From assembly GCF_000153825.1 (NCBI RefSeq), contig NZ_DS022299.1:2473707-2537706 (forward strand): a stretch of DNA of 64,000 bases, written 5' to 3'. Every line of letters begins with the position of its first letter. The stretch's first letter is position 1. Positions 34,344 to 44,752 of the stretch are shown in pieces. The notes below the pieces were generated by a model. It did no database searches. It was given only the letters and a program-made list of their open reading frames with translations, and was not told where the DNA came from. The position numbers and the translations under genes were made by a program. The stretch comes from Synechococcus sp. RS9916. GTDB lineage: Bacteria > Cyanobacteriota > Cyanobacteriia > PCC-6307 > Cyanobiaceae.

Positions 34344-35423
34344 TCAACCGATGGCGGGAGCTTGCAGAGCCACAGGAGTGGACTCAGCAGCAGCCAGGTC
34401 GAGGGGGAAGTTGTGAGCGTTGCGCTCGTGCATCACTTCCATGCCGAGGTTGGCGCGGTTCAGCACATCAGCCCAGGTGTTCAGGACGCGGCCCTGACCA
34501 TCAAGGATGGACTGGTTGAAGTTGAAACCGTTGAGGTTGAACGCCATGGTGCTGACGCCCAGGGCAGTGAACCAGATGCCAACGACAGGCCAGGCAGCCA
34601 GGAAGAAGTGAAGGCTGCGGCTGTTGTTGAAGGACGCGTATTGGAAGATCAGGCGACCGAAGTAACCGTGGGCAGCCACGATGTTGTAGGTCTCTTCCTC
34701 TTGGCCGAACTTGTAGCCGTAGTTCTGGGATTCGCTCTCGGTGGTTTCACGCACCAGGGAGGAGGTCACCAGGGAGCCGTGCATGGCGGAGAACAGGCTG
34801 CCACCGAAAACACCAGCCACACCCAGCATGTGGAAGGGGTGCATCAGGATGTTGTGCTCGGCCTGGAACACCAGCATGAAGTTGAAGGTGCCAGAGATGC
34901 CCAGGGGCATGCCGTCAGAGAAGGAACCCTGACCGAAGGGGTAGACCAGGAAGACTGCAGAAGCAGCGGCCACGGGTGCGCTGTAAGCAACGCAGATCCA
35001 AGGACGCATGCCGAGGCGGTAGGAGAGTTCCCACTCGCGACCCATGTAGCAGAAGATGCCGATCAGGAAGTGGAAGACAACCAGCTGGTAAGGACCGCCG
35101 TTGTACAGCCACTCATCGAGAGAAGCAGCTTCCCAGATGGGATAGAAGTGCAGGCCGATGGCGTTGGAGGAAGGAACAACAGCACCGGAGATGATGTTGT
35201 TGCCGTAGATCAGGGAGCCGGCGACGGGCTCACGGATGCCGTCGATGTCGACGGGGGGAGCTGCGATGAACGCAACGATGAAGCAGGTGGTGGCGGCCAG
35301 CAGGGTGGGGATCATCAGCACACCGAACCAGCCCACATAGAGGCGGTTGTTGGTGGAGGTGACCCACTCGCAGAACTGCTGCCAGCCAGTGGCGCCGGAG
35401 CGCTGCTGAATGGTGGTGGTCAT
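34344..35423 (-). CDS. psbA: Photosystem II D1 protein, D1:2 type (copy 2)
   Basis: 359 residues, protein identical to copy 1, with Glu130. DNA differs at only a few silent sites (for example near 34479, 34634 and 34731). The 5' region is unrelated to that of copy 1: it carries a GC hairpin at 35466-35481 instead of the palindrome, so the two genes probably respond to different conditions while making the same protein. It is divergent from the radical SAM gene. Confidence 0.97.
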   Translation of the reverse strand: MTTTIQQRSGATGWQQFCEWVTSTNNRLYVGWFGVLMIPTLLAATTCFIVAFIAAPPVDIDGIREPVAGSLIYGNNIISGAVVPSSNAIGLHFYPIWEAASLDEWLYNGGPYQLVVFHFLIGIFCYMGREWELSYRLGMRPWICVAYSAPVAAASAVFLVYPFGQGSFSDGMPLGISGTFNFMLVFQAEHNILMHPFHMLGVAGVFGGSLFSAMHGSLVTSSLVRETTESESQNYGYKFGQEEETYNIVAAHGYFGRLIFQYASFNNSRSLHFFLAAWPVVGIWFTALGVSTMAFNLNGFNFNQSILDGQGRVLNTWADVLNRANLGMEVMHERNAHNFPLDLAAAESTPVALQAPAIG

Positions 35424-35465
35424 GAGAACGGAAAAGAAGGTCTCCGAAGAGACGGGTTACGGAAG

Positions 35466-35481
35466 GGCAGGAAGCCCTGCC
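35466..35481. promoter_or_regulatory. GC hairpin in psbA copy 2 leader
   Basis: GGCAGG-AAGC-CCTGCC, a 6-bp stem with a tetraloop about 45 bases upstream of the psbA start. It could be in the 5' UTR of this psbA or mark the promoter region. Absent from copy 1. Confidence 0.35.
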
Positions 35482-35643
35482 GTCTTGCACTGTAACGGAA
35501 GATTGAGCGTTGTAACGCAAATGAGATCTCGCCCACGCAAGGGGTGAAAAGCGCCTCTCCGGCTCGGTCGTCGCTGTGAGGTGCCAGCGATTGTTAGCGT
35601 CGATTCCTGTTTGAGCCGCTGCTGAGACGCCGCGACCCGCTGC

Positions 35644-37251
35644 ATGGTTTCCGCTTCGTCGTCTTCAGCATCAGCGCCCGCTGCAGGCGAGCGCGTCCTG
35701 CTGGTACGCCTCCCTTGCAATCCGATCTTCCCGATCGGCCCCATCTACCTGGCCGACCATCTGCACAAGTGTTTTCCAGGGTTGCCGCAACGGATTCTTG
35801 ACCTGGCTGCACTGCCCGTTCTGGATGTGGAGCGGGTGCTTCGCACCGTGGTCGATCAGTTCCGCCCCACGTTGTTGGTGTTTTCGTGGCGCGATATTCA
35901 GATTTATGCGCCCGTCGACGGACGCGGTGGCAATCCGCTTCAGAACTCGTTTGAGGTGTTTTATGCCCGCAATCCGCTAAAGCGTTTGCGGGGTGCCCTC
36001 GGCGGCCTGCGTTTGATGACCAGCCACTACGGCGAGCTTTGGCGCAATCAGCGCTTGGTCAGTCAGGGGTTGCAGATGGCCAGGCGGCATCACCCGGATG
36101 CTCGTGCCGTCTTGGGCGGTGGTGCCGTGAGCGTGTTCTATGAGCAGCTCGGCCGCTCGTTGCCCAAGGGCACGATCGTCTCGCTGGGTGAAGGGGAGCC
36201 TCTGCTTGAGAAATTGCTCTCAGGAGGTTCGCTGGCTCAGGAGCGTTGCTTTGTGGTGGGTGAGTCTCCACGTCCTGGTTTGATCCATGAGCAGCCGGAG
36301 AGTCGCCCAAAAACGGCTTGCGATTACGACTACATCGCCTCGATCTGGCCCCAGCTGAATTGGTATCTGGAAGGTGGTGATTTCTACGTGGGCGTGCAGA
36401 CCAAACGAGGTTGCCCCCATAACTGTTGCTACTGCGTCTATACCGTGGTGGAGGGCAAGCAGGTGCGCCTCAACCCAGTGGCTGAGGTCGTGAAGGAGAT
36501 GCGTCAGCTGTATGACCGGGGAGTTCGGGGCTTCTGGTTCACCGATGCCCAGTTCATTCCGGCGCGGCGTTACATCGAGGATGCCAAGGAGCTTCTGCGG
36601 GCGGTCAAGGCGGAAGGGCTGACAGGGATTCGCTGGGCTGCCTATATCCGTGCCGACAATCTGGATCCCGAATTGGCTCAGCTGATGGTGGAAACCGGCA
36701 TGAGCTATTTCGAGATCGGCATCACCTCAGGCTCCCAGGAGCTCGTGCGCAAAATGCGCATGGGTTACAACCTGCGCACCGTGCTCGAGAGCTGCCGCAT
36801 GTTGGCTGCCGCCGGTTTTCGTGATCACGTGTCGGTCAACTACTCTTTCAACGTGATTGACGAGCGTCCGGAGACGATCCGACAGACCGTGGCGTATCAC
36901 CGTGAGATGGAGCGGATCTTTGGTGCCGATCGGGTTGAACCCGCCATCTTTTTCATCGGCCTGCAGCCGCACACCCACCTTGAGCAATACGGCTTCGATC
37001 AGGGCCTAATCAAGCCGGGCTACAACCCGATGAGCATGATGCCCTGGACAGCCCGCAAGCTGCTCTGGAATCCGGAGCCCATGGGCAGCACCTTTGGTCG
37101 GATTTGTTTGGAAGCCTTTGACCGTGATCCCAGCAACTTCGGTCGCACTGTGATTGACCTGCTCGAGAGGGATTACGGCAAAGCCCCTCTCGAGCAAGCC
37201 CTGCGCGCGCCTGTTCAGGGACGCGCTGCCCTCGCCAACGCTGTGAGCTGA
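35644..37251 (+). CDS. B12-binding-type radical SAM protein
   Basis: 535 residues. The radical SAM cluster motif is C257-x3-C261-x2-C264 (RGCPHNCCYC). The N-terminal about 200 residues have the shape of a B12-binding domain (LLVRLPCNPIFPIGPIYLA; VLGGGAVSVFYEQ; SLGEGEPLLEKLL), as in BchE-like and methylthiotransferase-like proteins, though a full D-x-H-x-x-G motif is not evident. FEIGITSGSQELVRKMRMGY and IFFIGLQPHTHLE follow. Substrate unknown. It is divergent from psbA and convergent with the CPBP protease gene (overlap 37 bases). Confidence 0.8.
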   Translation: MVSASSSSASAPAAGERVLLVRLPCNPIFPIGPIYLADHLHKCFPGLPQRILDLAALPVLDVERVLRTVVDQFRPTLLVFSWRDIQIYAPVDGRGGNPLQNSFEVFYARNPLKRLRGALGGLRLMTSHYGELWRNQRLVSQGLQMARRHHPDARAVLGGGAVSVFYEQLGRSLPKGTIVSLGEGEPLLEKLLSGGSLAQERCFVVGESPRPGLIHEQPESRPKTACDYDYIASIWPQLNWYLEGGDFYVGVQTKRGCPHNCCYCVYTVVEGKQVRLNPVAEVVKEMRQLYDRGVRGFWFTDAQFIPARRYIEDAKELLRAVKAEGLTGIRWAAYIRADNLDPELAQLMVETGMSYFEIGITSGSQELVRKMRMGYNLRTVLESCRMLAAAGFRDHVSVNYSFNVIDERPETIRQTVAYHREMERIFGADRVEPAIFFIGLQPHTHLEQYGFDQGLIKPGYNPMSMMPWTARKLLWNPEPMGSTFGRICLEAFDRDPSNFGRTVIDLLERDYGKAPLEQALRAPVQGRAALANAVS

Positions 37252-38069
37252 ACGCCTAACAGCAGTCCCATCGCCAGGATTCCCACCAGCCCCCCAAGGG
37301 GATTACCCCCTGGGCCGACCAACCAGAGCGGGGCTTGTGGTGACCACTGCAGCAGTCCTGCCTGCAGCACAAACCAGCCTCCAACCAGGCCGCCGTGCAG
37401 TCCGACGCACCCCCACAGCGATCCCTGGTCGAGGCGCCGACGGGTGGCCAGTGCCATTCCTAGCAGGAAGAGGCCGAGCAGGAGCCCGAGCATGGGCCAG
37501 ACCCCCAGGTTGAAGCGGGTGTGCACCAGGCTGAAAATCAGAGCCTGGGCCGGCACGGCACGACGCGCACCGATCAGCAGCGTCAATTCTCCCCAGAGCC
37601 ATCCGCGAAACAGCAGTTCCTCGGCCAGGCCCACGCCGAAGCAGAGCAACAGTGCGTTCAACCACTGTCCTGGACCGGTATCCCCAAGCCAGTAGGCCCA
37701 GCGTCCAGCGAAGCTGATCAGGCTGATCAGCAGCAGCAGGCCGGCGGCAGACGTCAGGCCAAAGATCAACCCCAAACGCTTGGCCGGCGCATCGTTGGAT
37801 CGCTGCAGTCCCAGTTGCTTCCAGGGGTGACGGGTGCTCCAGCGGATGCGGACCCAGCTCGGCAGCACGACCAGGAACAGCACAAAACTGATCACGGTGC
37901 CCAGCAGGTCCCGGCTGGCGGTGGGCAGGGTTGGAATTAGGCGCGCCACCGGTTGCATCACCAGCCAGCCCAGTCCGTAGAGCAGTGGGATCAGAGTGAT
38001 GGTGGGAATCCAGCGCCAGCGTTGGCCGAGCCAGCTGGTCCAAGCTGGATGAAAACGAGGGCTGCTCAG
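37215..38069 (-). CDS. CPBP-family intramembrane metalloprotease
   Basis: 248 residues if started at the ATG at 37961. The same frame continues upstream without stop through a further membrane helix (WIPTITLIPLLYGLGWLV) to a CTG at 38069 that overlaps the clpS stop (CTGA), giving 284 residues. I use this longer form because the extra helix looks real. Motifs of CAAX/bacteriocin-processing proteases: AEELLFRGW (Glu-Glu-x3-Arg), FSLVHTRFN and GLHGGLVGGW. It has six to seven membrane segments. Confidence 0.75.
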   Translation of the reverse strand: MSSPRFHPAWTSWLGQRWRWIPTITLIPLLYGLGWLVMQPVARLIPTLPTASRDLLGTVISFVLFLVVLPSWVRIRWSTRHPWKQLGLQRSNDAPAKRLGLIFGLTSAAGLLLLISLISFAGRWAYWLGDTGPGQWLNALLLCFGVGLAEELLFRGWLWGELTLLIGARRAVPAQALIFSLVHTRFNLGVWPMLGLLLGLFLLGMALATRRRLDQGSLWGCVGLHGGLVGGWFVLQAGLLQWSPQAPLWLVGPGGNPLGGLVGILAMGLLLGVQLTALARAARP

Positions 38070-38380
38070 CTCTCTGGCTCCAGCGTGCTGGTCAGTCCCT
38101 TGGCCTTGAGGGTTTCGCAGTAGAACTCAGCCGGTTCGAGGTCGCAGACGATCACCAGACCGACACCTGAGTTGTGGGCTTCGAGCATCACGGCCATCGC
38201 ATCCTGCTCACTCAGCTGGGGAACCACCTGCTGAAGGGTGCTCACCACATATTCCATGCTGTTCACCGGATCGTTGTGCAGGAGCACCTTGTAGCGGGGT
38301 GACCGCTTGCGGACCCGTTCGGTTTGCTTGTCGAGAACGGCAGCCCCACCTGGGCCTGGGCTCGTGGTGTTCACCGCCAT
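38066..38380 (-). CDS. clpS: ATP-dependent Clp protease adaptor ClpS
   Basis: 104 residues. It delivers N-degron substrates to ClpC/ClpP. The signature YKVLLHNDPVNSMEYVV (N-degron pocket), MLEAHNSGVGLVIVCDLEPAE and the C-terminal LKAKGLTSTLEPE are all present. The N-terminal about 25 residues are a disordered Gly/Pro tail. Confidence 0.95.
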   Translation of the reverse strand: MAVNTTSPGPGGAAVLDKQTERVRKRSPRYKVLLHNDPVNSMEYVVSTLQQVVPQLSEQDAMAVMLEAHNSGVGLVIVCDLEPAEFYCETLKAKGLTSTLEPES

Positions 38381-38428
38381 AGCCGACTCCCTTCGAAGGC
38401 TCCAATCTACGTGGCGGGATTAAGGAGG

Positions 38429-38460
38429 AACCCCTCCCTACAGGGATTGGTGGGGAGGGG
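38429..38460 (-). terminator. GC hairpin after dapL
   Basis: A CCCCTCCC / GGGGAGGGG inverted repeat just past the dapL stop on the minus strand. It lacks a long T-run, so it is either a weak terminator or an mRNA-stabilising stem-loop before clpS. Confidence 0.45.
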
Positions 38461-38468
38461 GCGATGGC

Positions 38469-39695
38469 TCAGAGGGCGCGGATCCGGCGCATGGCCTCGT
38501 CAACATTGGCGCGGCTGTTGAACGCGGAGAGTCGGAAGTAACCCTCACCGGCGGCGCCGAAGCCGCTGCCAGGCGTTCCCACCACGTGGGCTTTGTTGAG
38601 CAGGTGATCGAAGAAGCCCCAGGAGTCCATGCCAGTTGGGGTTTTCAGCCAGACGTAGGGCGCATGCTCACCACCATGAACCTCGATGCCTGCGGCACTC
38701 AGTTCCCGACGAATGATGGCAGCGTTCTCCATATAGAAGCCCACCAGCGCTTTGATCTCTAGTTGGCCCTGATCGGAGTAGACCGCCTCAGCCCCTCGCT
38801 GGATGATGTAGCTGACGCCGTTGAACTTGGTGCTCTGACGGCGATTCCACAGGCCCCAGAGTTCAACGTCGGAGCCGTCTTCAGCTTTTCCTTTCAGCCC
38901 CTTGGGCACCACGGTGAGAGCACAGCGGGTGCCGGTGAAACCGGCGTTCTTCGAGAAGGAGCGGAACTCGATGGCGCACTCGCGAGCACCCTCAATCTCA
39001 TAGATGGAATGCGGCAGTTCGGGGTCCTGGATGAAGGCCTCATAGGCCGCGTCAAACAGGATTAGCGCCTTGTTGGCACGGGCGTAATCCACCCAGGCTT
39101 TGAGCTGGGCCTTGGTGGCCACCGCGCCTGTGGGGTTGTTGGGGAAGCACAGGTAGATCAGGTCCACCGGCTCGCTGGGGATCTGGGCGGTGAACCCGTT
39201 CTCGGCACTGATCGGCAGATAGGTCAGACCGCCATAGCGACCGTTGTCGCCGGCGTCGCCGGTGCGGCCCGCCATCACATTGCTGTCGACGTAAACGGGA
39301 TACACCGGGTCGGTGACCGCGATGCGATTTCCGCTGCCCAGGATGTCGAGGATGTTGCTGCTATCGCACTTCGAGCCATCGGAGACAAAGATCTCTTCCG
39401 CCGTGATGTCGCAACCGCGTGACTGGAAATCGTGCTTGGCGATGGCTTCCCGCAGCCAGCCGTAGCCCTGCTCAGGGCCATAACCGTGAAAGCCTGCATT
39501 GGTGCCCATCTCGTCGACGGCGGCCTTCATCGCCTCGCGGCAAGCGAGGGGCAGGGGCTCGGTGACATCGCCGATGCCCAGACGGATCAGAGCCGCATCA
39601 GGGGTCGCCTCGCTGAAGGCCTTGACCCGCCTTGCAATCTCGGGGAAAAGGTATCCGGCCTTGAGTTTGAGGTAGTTGCTGTTGACCTGAACCAC
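38469..39695 (-). CDS. dapL: LL-diaminopimelate aminotransferase
   Basis: 408 residues from a GTG at 39695 ([20 protein letters not shown]...). It makes LL-diaminopimelate directly from tetrahydrodipicolinate in lysine and peptidoglycan synthesis, the route used by cyanobacteria and plants. Fold-type I PLP features: [34 protein letters not shown] and the PLP-lysine in [14 protein letters not shown]. The start is divergent from the next radical SAM gene, 97 bases away. Confidence 0.95.
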   Translation of the reverse strand: MVQVNSNYLKLKAGYLFPEIARRVKAFSEATPDAALIRLGIGDVTEPLPLACREAMKAAVDEMGTNAGFHGYGPEQGYGWLREAIAKHDFQSRGCDITAEEIFVSDGSKCDSSNILDILGSGNRIAVTDPVYPVYVDSNVMAGRTGDAGDNGRYGGLTYLPISAENGFTAQIPSEPVDLIYLCFPNNPTGAVATKAQLKAWVDYARANKALILFDAAYEAFIQDPELPHSIYEIEGARECAIEFRSFSKNAGFTGTRCALTVVPKGLKGKAEDGSDVELWGLWNRRQSTKFNGVSYIIQRGAEAVYSDQGQLEIKALVGFYMENAAIIRRELSAAGIEVHGGEHAPYVWLKTPTGMDSWGFFDHLLNKAHVVGTPGSGFGAAGEGYFRLSAFNSRANVDEAMRRIRAL

Positions 39696-39792
39696 GGAAT
39701 AACGGGATGTCTTGCCCGGCATCCTGCTACGCGGCGCGGCGTGCTGTCGGTTTGCGGTCGGTCCATACGATGGAATCACTGCCCTGCTGGCC

Positions 39793-42441
39793 ATGACCGT
39801 CGCGTCCCCGAGTCTGGAGCCGGTCGATTTCGACAGCCTGGTGAATGCCGGCATCAATCGACCTGCCCGCTACATGGGCCATGAACTGGGAGTCGAGCCT
39901 CGCGATTGGTCGGCTGCCCGTGTGCGCTGGGCTCTCACTTATCCCGAGATCTACGAGGTGGGCTCCAGCAATCTGGGCCACATCATTCTGTATTCGATTC
40001 TTAACGCCGTACCTGGCCAGCTTTGTGACCGTGCCTATCTGCCGGCCCCGGATCTGGCGGAACGGTTGCGGGAGCGGCAGCAACCGTTGTTTGCGGTCGA
40101 AAGTCGCCGTCCCTTGCCGGCTTTCGACATCCTCGGCTTCAGTCTCAGCTACGAGCTCGGGGCGACCAACATCCTGGAAATGTTGGATCTCGCGGCAGTG
40201 CCTCTGCGCGCTGCTGACCGCGGCGATCTCCCCCTCAGCGATCCCGAGGCGCCACCGCTGATCTTTGCCGGTGGTCCAACGGCGACCAGCAATCCTGAGC
40301 CCTATGCGGCCTTCTTTGACTTCATCGCCCTTGGAGACGGGGAGGAGCTGCTGCCGGAGATCGGTCTGGTGGTGGCGGAAGCGAAGGCTGCCGGTTGGTC
40401 CCGTTCACGCCTGCTACGTGATCTGGCGCAGGTGCCTGGGGTCTATGTGCCGTCTCTGTATGCGCCCGGAGCGGATGGAGTCACGGTGGAGCCGTTGCAC
40501 CCAGAGCTGCCATCCCGCCCTCTGCGGCGGGTGGCCACGCCCATGCCCCACTACGCCATGGGCCTTGTGCCCCATGTGGAGACGGTGCATGACCGACTCA
40601 CGGTGGAGATTCGACGCGGTTGTACCCGTGGGTGCCGTTTTTGCCAGCCCGGCATGCTCACCCGGCCTGCTCGCGATGTTGAGCCCGAGGCGGTGATTGA
40701 AGCGGTTGAAACCGGCATGAAGCAGACCGGCTACAGCGACTTTTCGTTGCTCTCGCTGAGTTGCAGCGACTATCTGGCGCTTCCGGCCGTTGGGGTGGAG
40801 CTGCGCAATCGGCTCGCGGATCAGAACGTGACGCTGCAGCTTCCCAGCCAGCGGGTGGACCGGTTTGACGACGACATCGCCCACATCCTCGGTGGTGGTC
40901 GTCAGGCTGGGCTCACCTTCGCTCCCGAGGCCGGCACCCAGCGCCTGCGCGACATCGTCAACAAAGGACTGACGGATGACGACCTGCTGAATGGCATCCG
41001 CACGGCGATGCAGAACGGCTACCGCAAGGTGAAGCTCTATTTCATGATCGGTCTTCCTGGCGAGACCGACGCCGACGTCCTCGGCATCGCCGAGACCTGC
41101 GTGATGCTTCAGCAGCGGTGCAGAGATCTGGGGCGGCTGAGCCTCAACATCACGATCAGCAATTTCACGCCGAAGCCCCATACACCGTTTCAATGGCACA
41201 GCGTTTCCACCGCTGAATTTCAGCGACGGCAGGGCTTGCTGCGGGAGGCTACCCGCCGGTTGCGTGGGGTGCGCTTCAACTTCACGGATGTCCGTCTGTC
41301 GGCGATGGAGGACTTCGTGGGCCGTGGCGATCGCCGCTTGGCTCCAGTGATTGAGGCTGCCTGGCGGGCCGGCGCGGGCATGGATGCCTGGTTTGAAGCA
41401 TTGGATCGCACCTACGAGGCCTGGACCGGTGCCATCGCTGCGGCCGGATTGGACGGGCGTTATCGCGCGTTGGAGCTGGGGGGCTGGGGCGCGGCCAATG
41501 CGCTGAGCCCGGAGGATCTCGACAGTTTTTGTGCCCAGCCGCTGCCCTGGGATCACATTGACTCAGGCATTGATAAAAGCTGGCTGGCGGAGGACCTGCA
41601 GCGGGCGCTGGCGGCGGCTGTGGTGCCTGATTGTTCCTTCGATGGCTGCAGCACCTGCGGGGTGTGTGGCCCTGACCTGGGTCACAACGTGGTGGTGCCG
41701 CCACCGGTGATCCCGACCCAGGTGCCCACCCAGCCGCCGGCCAGTGAACGGGTTTCCCGGTTGCGTTTCCGGTTCAGCAAGACCGGAGCGATGGCGTTGC
41801 TCAGCCACCTGGACGTGGTGCGCATGCTTGAGCGATCCCTGCGCCGTTCCGGGTTGCCGGTGAGTTTCACCGGTGGTTTTCACCCTCTTCCCCGGCTTCA
41901 GCTGGCTCTCGCACTTCCTCTGGGGGTGGAAGCCCATGGCGAATGGATGGATCTGGAGTTTCTGAAGGCCATGGACCCTGAGGAGGTGATGCAGGCATGG
42001 CAACAGACCCTCCCCGATGACTTTCGGTTGTTGTCAGCCCAGTCGGTGCCTGTGTCGGATCCCAGCCTGTCGCAACGTTTGGCTTCGGCCCAATGGCGAT
42101 TCAGCCTGTCACCGGCATCCAGTGATGGCGGGCGGGATGCGTTTGTCGAGAGTGTTGCGTTGGCTTGCCGGGGCCTGATGGAAAGCGGTCAGTTGATGTG
42201 GCACGACACCGACAAGAAGGGTCGGCCTCGGGAACGGGATTGTCGACCGTCGCTGCTTGATCTGCGCTGTCAACCCTGCAATGGGGTGGGTGCCCCTGTG
42301 GCCGAACTGGAGCTGCACGCTGCGATCGATGCCATGGGACGCAGCCTCAAGCCATCTCAGATTCAGCATTGGTTGCAGGAGCAGCTCAACCAGGATCTGC
42401 AGATGGAGCGGGTGCAACGCCTTGCGCTGCTGCTGCAGTGA
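39793..42441 (+). CDS. TIGR03960-type radical SAM protein with DUF2344 tail
   Basis: 882 residues from the ATG at 39793. An N-terminal B12-binding-like region (about 1-230, [25 protein letters not shown]) is followed by a radical SAM core with C277-x3-C281-x2-C284 ([13 protein letters not shown]), [25 protein letters not shown] and [15 protein letters not shown]. The last about 230 residues ([39 protein letters not shown]) are the DUF2344/TIGR03936 domain. Fused two-part members are common in cyanobacteria. The function is unknown; in many bacteria the gene precedes rne/rng, as here. Confidence 0.88.
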   Translation: MTVASPSLEPVDFDSLVNAGINRPARYMGHELGVEPRDWSAARVRWALTYPEIYEVGSSNLGHIILYSILNAVPGQLCDRAYLPAPDLAERLRERQQPLFAVESRRPLPAFDILGFSLSYELGATNILEMLDLAAVPLRAADRGDLPLSDPEAPPLIFAGGPTATSNPEPYAAFFDFIALGDGEELLPEIGLVVAEAKAAGWSRSRLLRDLAQVPGVYVPSLYAPGADGVTVEPLHPELPSRPLRRVATPMPHYAMGLVPHVETVHDRLTVEIRRGCTRGCRFCQPGMLTRPARDVEPEAVIEAVETGMKQTGYSDFSLLSLSCSDYLALPAVGVELRNRLADQNVTLQLPSQRVDRFDDDIAHILGGGRQAGLTFAPEAGTQRLRDIVNKGLTDDDLLNGIRTAMQNGYRKVKLYFMIGLPGETDADVLGIAETCVMLQQRCRDLGRLSLNITISNFTPKPHTPFQWHSVSTAEFQRRQGLLREATRRLRGVRFNFTDVRLSAMEDFVGRGDRRLAPVIEAAWRAGAGMDAWFEALDRTYEAWTGAIAAAGLDGRYRALELGGWGAANALSPEDLDSFCAQPLPWDHIDSGIDKSWLAEDLQRALAAAVVPDCSFDGCSTCGVCGPDLGHNVVVPPPVIPTQVPTQPPASERVSRLRFRFSKTGAMALLSHLDVVRMLERSLRRSGLPVSFTGGFHPLPRLQLALALPLGVEAHGEWMDLEFLKAMDPEEVMQAWQQTLPDDFRLLSAQSVPVSDPSLSQRLASAQWRFSLSPASSDGGRDAFVESVALACRGLMESGQLMWHDTDKKGRPRERDCRPSLLDLRCQPCNGVGAPVAELELHAAIDAMGRSLKPSQIQHWLQEQLNQDLQMERVQRLALLLQ

Positions 42442-42720
42442 ACAAAGATCCCCGGTGCTAAGTTGACTTCAAGACGAAAGGCTTTGGGCGTTTGCGCCAC
42501 TGCCGCGTCCCGGTCTTTCTATTCCCAGATCCTGAGGAACGAGAGGCCCATCGCCTCCGGTACTTCGACCCGTTCGCGTCGAAGCCGAGTGCTGATTCTC
42601 AGAGGAGTCACGACTCCGTTTCATTCCACGGCTCCGGCCTCAATCTTTTTTTCACCCGATTGATCGACCGCGTGTCGTCGATCGGATTTACGTCCCTGCG
42701 GGCGATCGACCGACTTATCC
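42442..42720 (+). promoter_or_regulatory. Long 5' leader of rne
   Basis: 279 bases without a coherent gene between the radical SAM stop and the rne start. It shows several GC-rich inverted segments (for example GTACTTCGACCCGTTCGCGTCGAAGCCGAG-like arms around 42560-42590 and CGATCGACC/GGGCGATCG near 42665-42710) and a U-rich stretch AATCTTTTTTTC at 42646-42655. RNase E mRNAs in bacteria often have long, cleavable leaders for autoregulation; this fits that pattern. Confidence 0.45.
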
Positions 42721-44739
42721 ATGCCTCAACAGATCATCATCGCCGAGCAGCTGCGTATCGCAGCAGTGCTCTCTGATGAACGGGTTGATGAACTGATCGT
42801 TGCCCAGGGTCGCTATCAAATTGGCGATGTGTATCTGGGCACGGTTGAGAACGTGCTTCCCGGCATCGATGCCGCCTTTGTGAACATTGGCGAGAGTGAA
42901 AAAAACGGCTTCATTCACGTCACGGATTTAGGCCCCTTGCGGCTGAAGAAAGGGGCCGCAGGCATCACGGAGCTCCTGGAACCACGCCAGAAAGTGCTGG
43001 TTCAAGTGATGAAGGAGCCCACCGGCACGAAGGGCCCCCGTCTCACAGGCAATCTGGCCTTGCCGGGTCGCTACCTGGTGCTTCAGCCCAGTGGTCAGGG
43101 GGTGAACATCTCGCGGCGGATCTCTGCAGAAGGGGAGCGCAACCGTCTGCGGGCCCTTGGAGTTCTGGTCAAACCCCCTGGTGCTGGCCTGTTGATTCGC
43201 ACTGAGGCGGAGGGTGTCAGCGAAGAGTTGCTGATCGATGACCTCGAAACGCTTCTGCGCCAGTGGGAAGCCATCCAAAAGGCGGCGGAGTCAGCGGTGC
43301 CACCCGTGCTGCTCAACCGCGATGAAGATTTCATCCATCGCATCCTGCGTGACCATGCCGGTCCCGACCTGGTGCGGGTGGTGCTGGACGATCCCGGCGC
43401 TGTCGACCGGGTGCGTGACTTCCTGGGCCAGGACGACAACAACGTGTTGGTCGAGGCCCACAGTGAACCCGCTGAGATCCTCGAACATTTCAAGGTCAAT
43501 GCCGCGATCCGCGATGCTCTCAAGCCTCGTGTGGATCTTCCTTCTGGCGGCTACGTGATCATCGAGCCCACCGAGGCGCTCACGGTGATCGATGTGAACT
43601 CCGGTTCATTCACCCGCTCGGCCAACGCCCGGGAAACGGTGCTTTGGACCAATTGCGAAGCGGCCGTTGAAATTGCCCGCCAGCTCAAGCTGCGCAACAT
43701 CGGTGGCGTGATCATTGTCGATTTCATCGACATGGATTCCCGTCGTGATCAGCTCCAGTTGCTGGAGCATTTCACCGCGGCGATCCGTGATGACGCGGCG
43801 CGCCCACAGATCGCGCAGTTGTCTGAATTGGGCCTGGTCGAGCTCACACGCAAGCGTCAAGGCCAGAACATCTACGAACTGTTCGGACGGGCTTGCCCCA
43901 GTTGCGGTGGCCTGGGCCATGTCGCGGTGCTGCCGGGCAAAGATCTGATGCAGCCTCTGGCTGCGGCGACCGGTCTGGTGCGTTCGGCGGCCTCGGCCCG
44001 TGCCGAAGCGGCTCCACCAGCGGAGTCCGGCGGTGGCCGCCGCCGCCGTGGTGGTCGCGGTCGCGCTGCAGCTGCAGCCGTCTCTGCGCTTGATGAAGGG
44101 GTGGATTCGTCCACCAAGGCTGATGACGTCACGGGATCGTCTGCCGAGTCCAATGGGGCTTCGCTCAGCGCAGCTGTCGAGGCTCCCGTGCGTCGCCCTG
44201 AGCCTGAACTCCTGGCAGTGCCCATGAGTGATGCGCAGGAGCAGGTGTTTGGCTGGCTGGGCCTCAACCCGGCTTTGCTGCTCGATACCCCGCCCGACAG
44301 TGACAACCTGATGGTGCGGGTGGTGCGTCCCGGAGAACGTGAGGAGGAGGTTCTCGAGCAGGCCCGTCAACAGTTGGCGGCGAACTCCGGACGCCGTCGT
44401 CGTCGCGGTGGCCGCGGTGGTGGTCGTTCCGGTGGAGGCCGGTCCAGTAGTGCCGCTGAAGGTGCGACCAAAGCCAACGCCTCCGCATCCGAACCGTCCA
44501 CACCGCTGTTGGTGGAAATCACTCCTCTGGAGGTCACAACGTCCAGTTTTGAAGAACCATCCATCACGATCACGCCGGCTCCTCATGACGCTGTGGCCTC
44601 TTCTGTGAAGGCCACCCCTGTCGCTGCGACGGTGACGAAACAGGCCTCACCTGAACTTGCTGCTGATGGCGATGCCGACGCCGGAGATCAGGAACCGCGC
44701 CGCCGTCGCCGCCGATCGTCGGCTGCTGTCGCTGACTGA
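42721..44739 (+). CDS. rne: Ribonuclease E
   Basis: 672 residues, a compact cyanobacterial RNase E. It cleaves single-stranded RNA in mRNA turnover and rRNA/tRNA maturation. S1 domain at about 35-120 (DVYLGTVENVLPGIDAAFVN), RNase H-like and DNase I-like parts with catalytic D in VIDVNSGSF and IVDFIDMD, and the Zn-link CPSCGGLGH at about 392-400. The non-catalytic tail has two Arg/Gly boxes (GRRRRGGRGR; GRRRRRGGRGGGRSGGGR) and ends RRRRRRSSAAVAD, the short Arg motif known in cyanobacteria to bind PNPase. Confidence 0.96.
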   Translation: MPQQIIIAEQLRIAAVLSDERVDELIVAQGRYQIGDVYLGTVENVLPGIDAAFVNIGESEKNGFIHVTDLGPLRLKKGAAGITELLEPRQKVLVQVMKEPTGTKGPRLTGNLALPGRYLVLQPSGQGVNISRRISAEGERNRLRALGVLVKPPGAGLLIRTEAEGVSEELLIDDLETLLRQWEAIQKAAESAVPPVLLNRDEDFIHRILRDHAGPDLVRVVLDDPGAVDRVRDFLGQDDNNVLVEAHSEPAEILEHFKVNAAIRDALKPRVDLPSGGYVIIEPTEALTVIDVNSGSFTRSANARETVLWTNCEAAVEIARQLKLRNIGGVIIVDFIDMDSRRDQLQLLEHFTAAIRDDAARPQIAQLSELGLVELTRKRQGQNIYELFGRACPSCGGLGHVAVLPGKDLMQPLAAATGLVRSAASARAEAAPPAESGGGRRRRGGRGRAAAAAVSALDEGVDSSTKADDVTGSSAESNGASLSAAVEAPVRRPEPELLAVPMSDAQEQVFGWLGLNPALLLDTPPDSDNLMVRVVRPGEREEEVLEQARQQLAANSGRRRRRGGRGGGRSGGGRSSSAAEGATKANASASEPSTPLLVEITPLEVTTSSFEEPSITITPAPHDAVASSVKATPVAATVTKQASPELAADGDADAGDQEPRRRRRRSSAAVAD

Positions 44740-44752
44740 ATGAGGCCCCGAG

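Larger units (their letters stand above)
34274..35436 (-). repeat. psbA direct repeat, unit 2
   Basis: Partner of 24803-25965, same orientation, 9471 bases apart. It includes identical 3' UTR and terminator. Recombination between the units would remove pyrF-pyrE, the FUSC gene and the whole acclimation island and leave one psbA. Confidence 0.9.
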
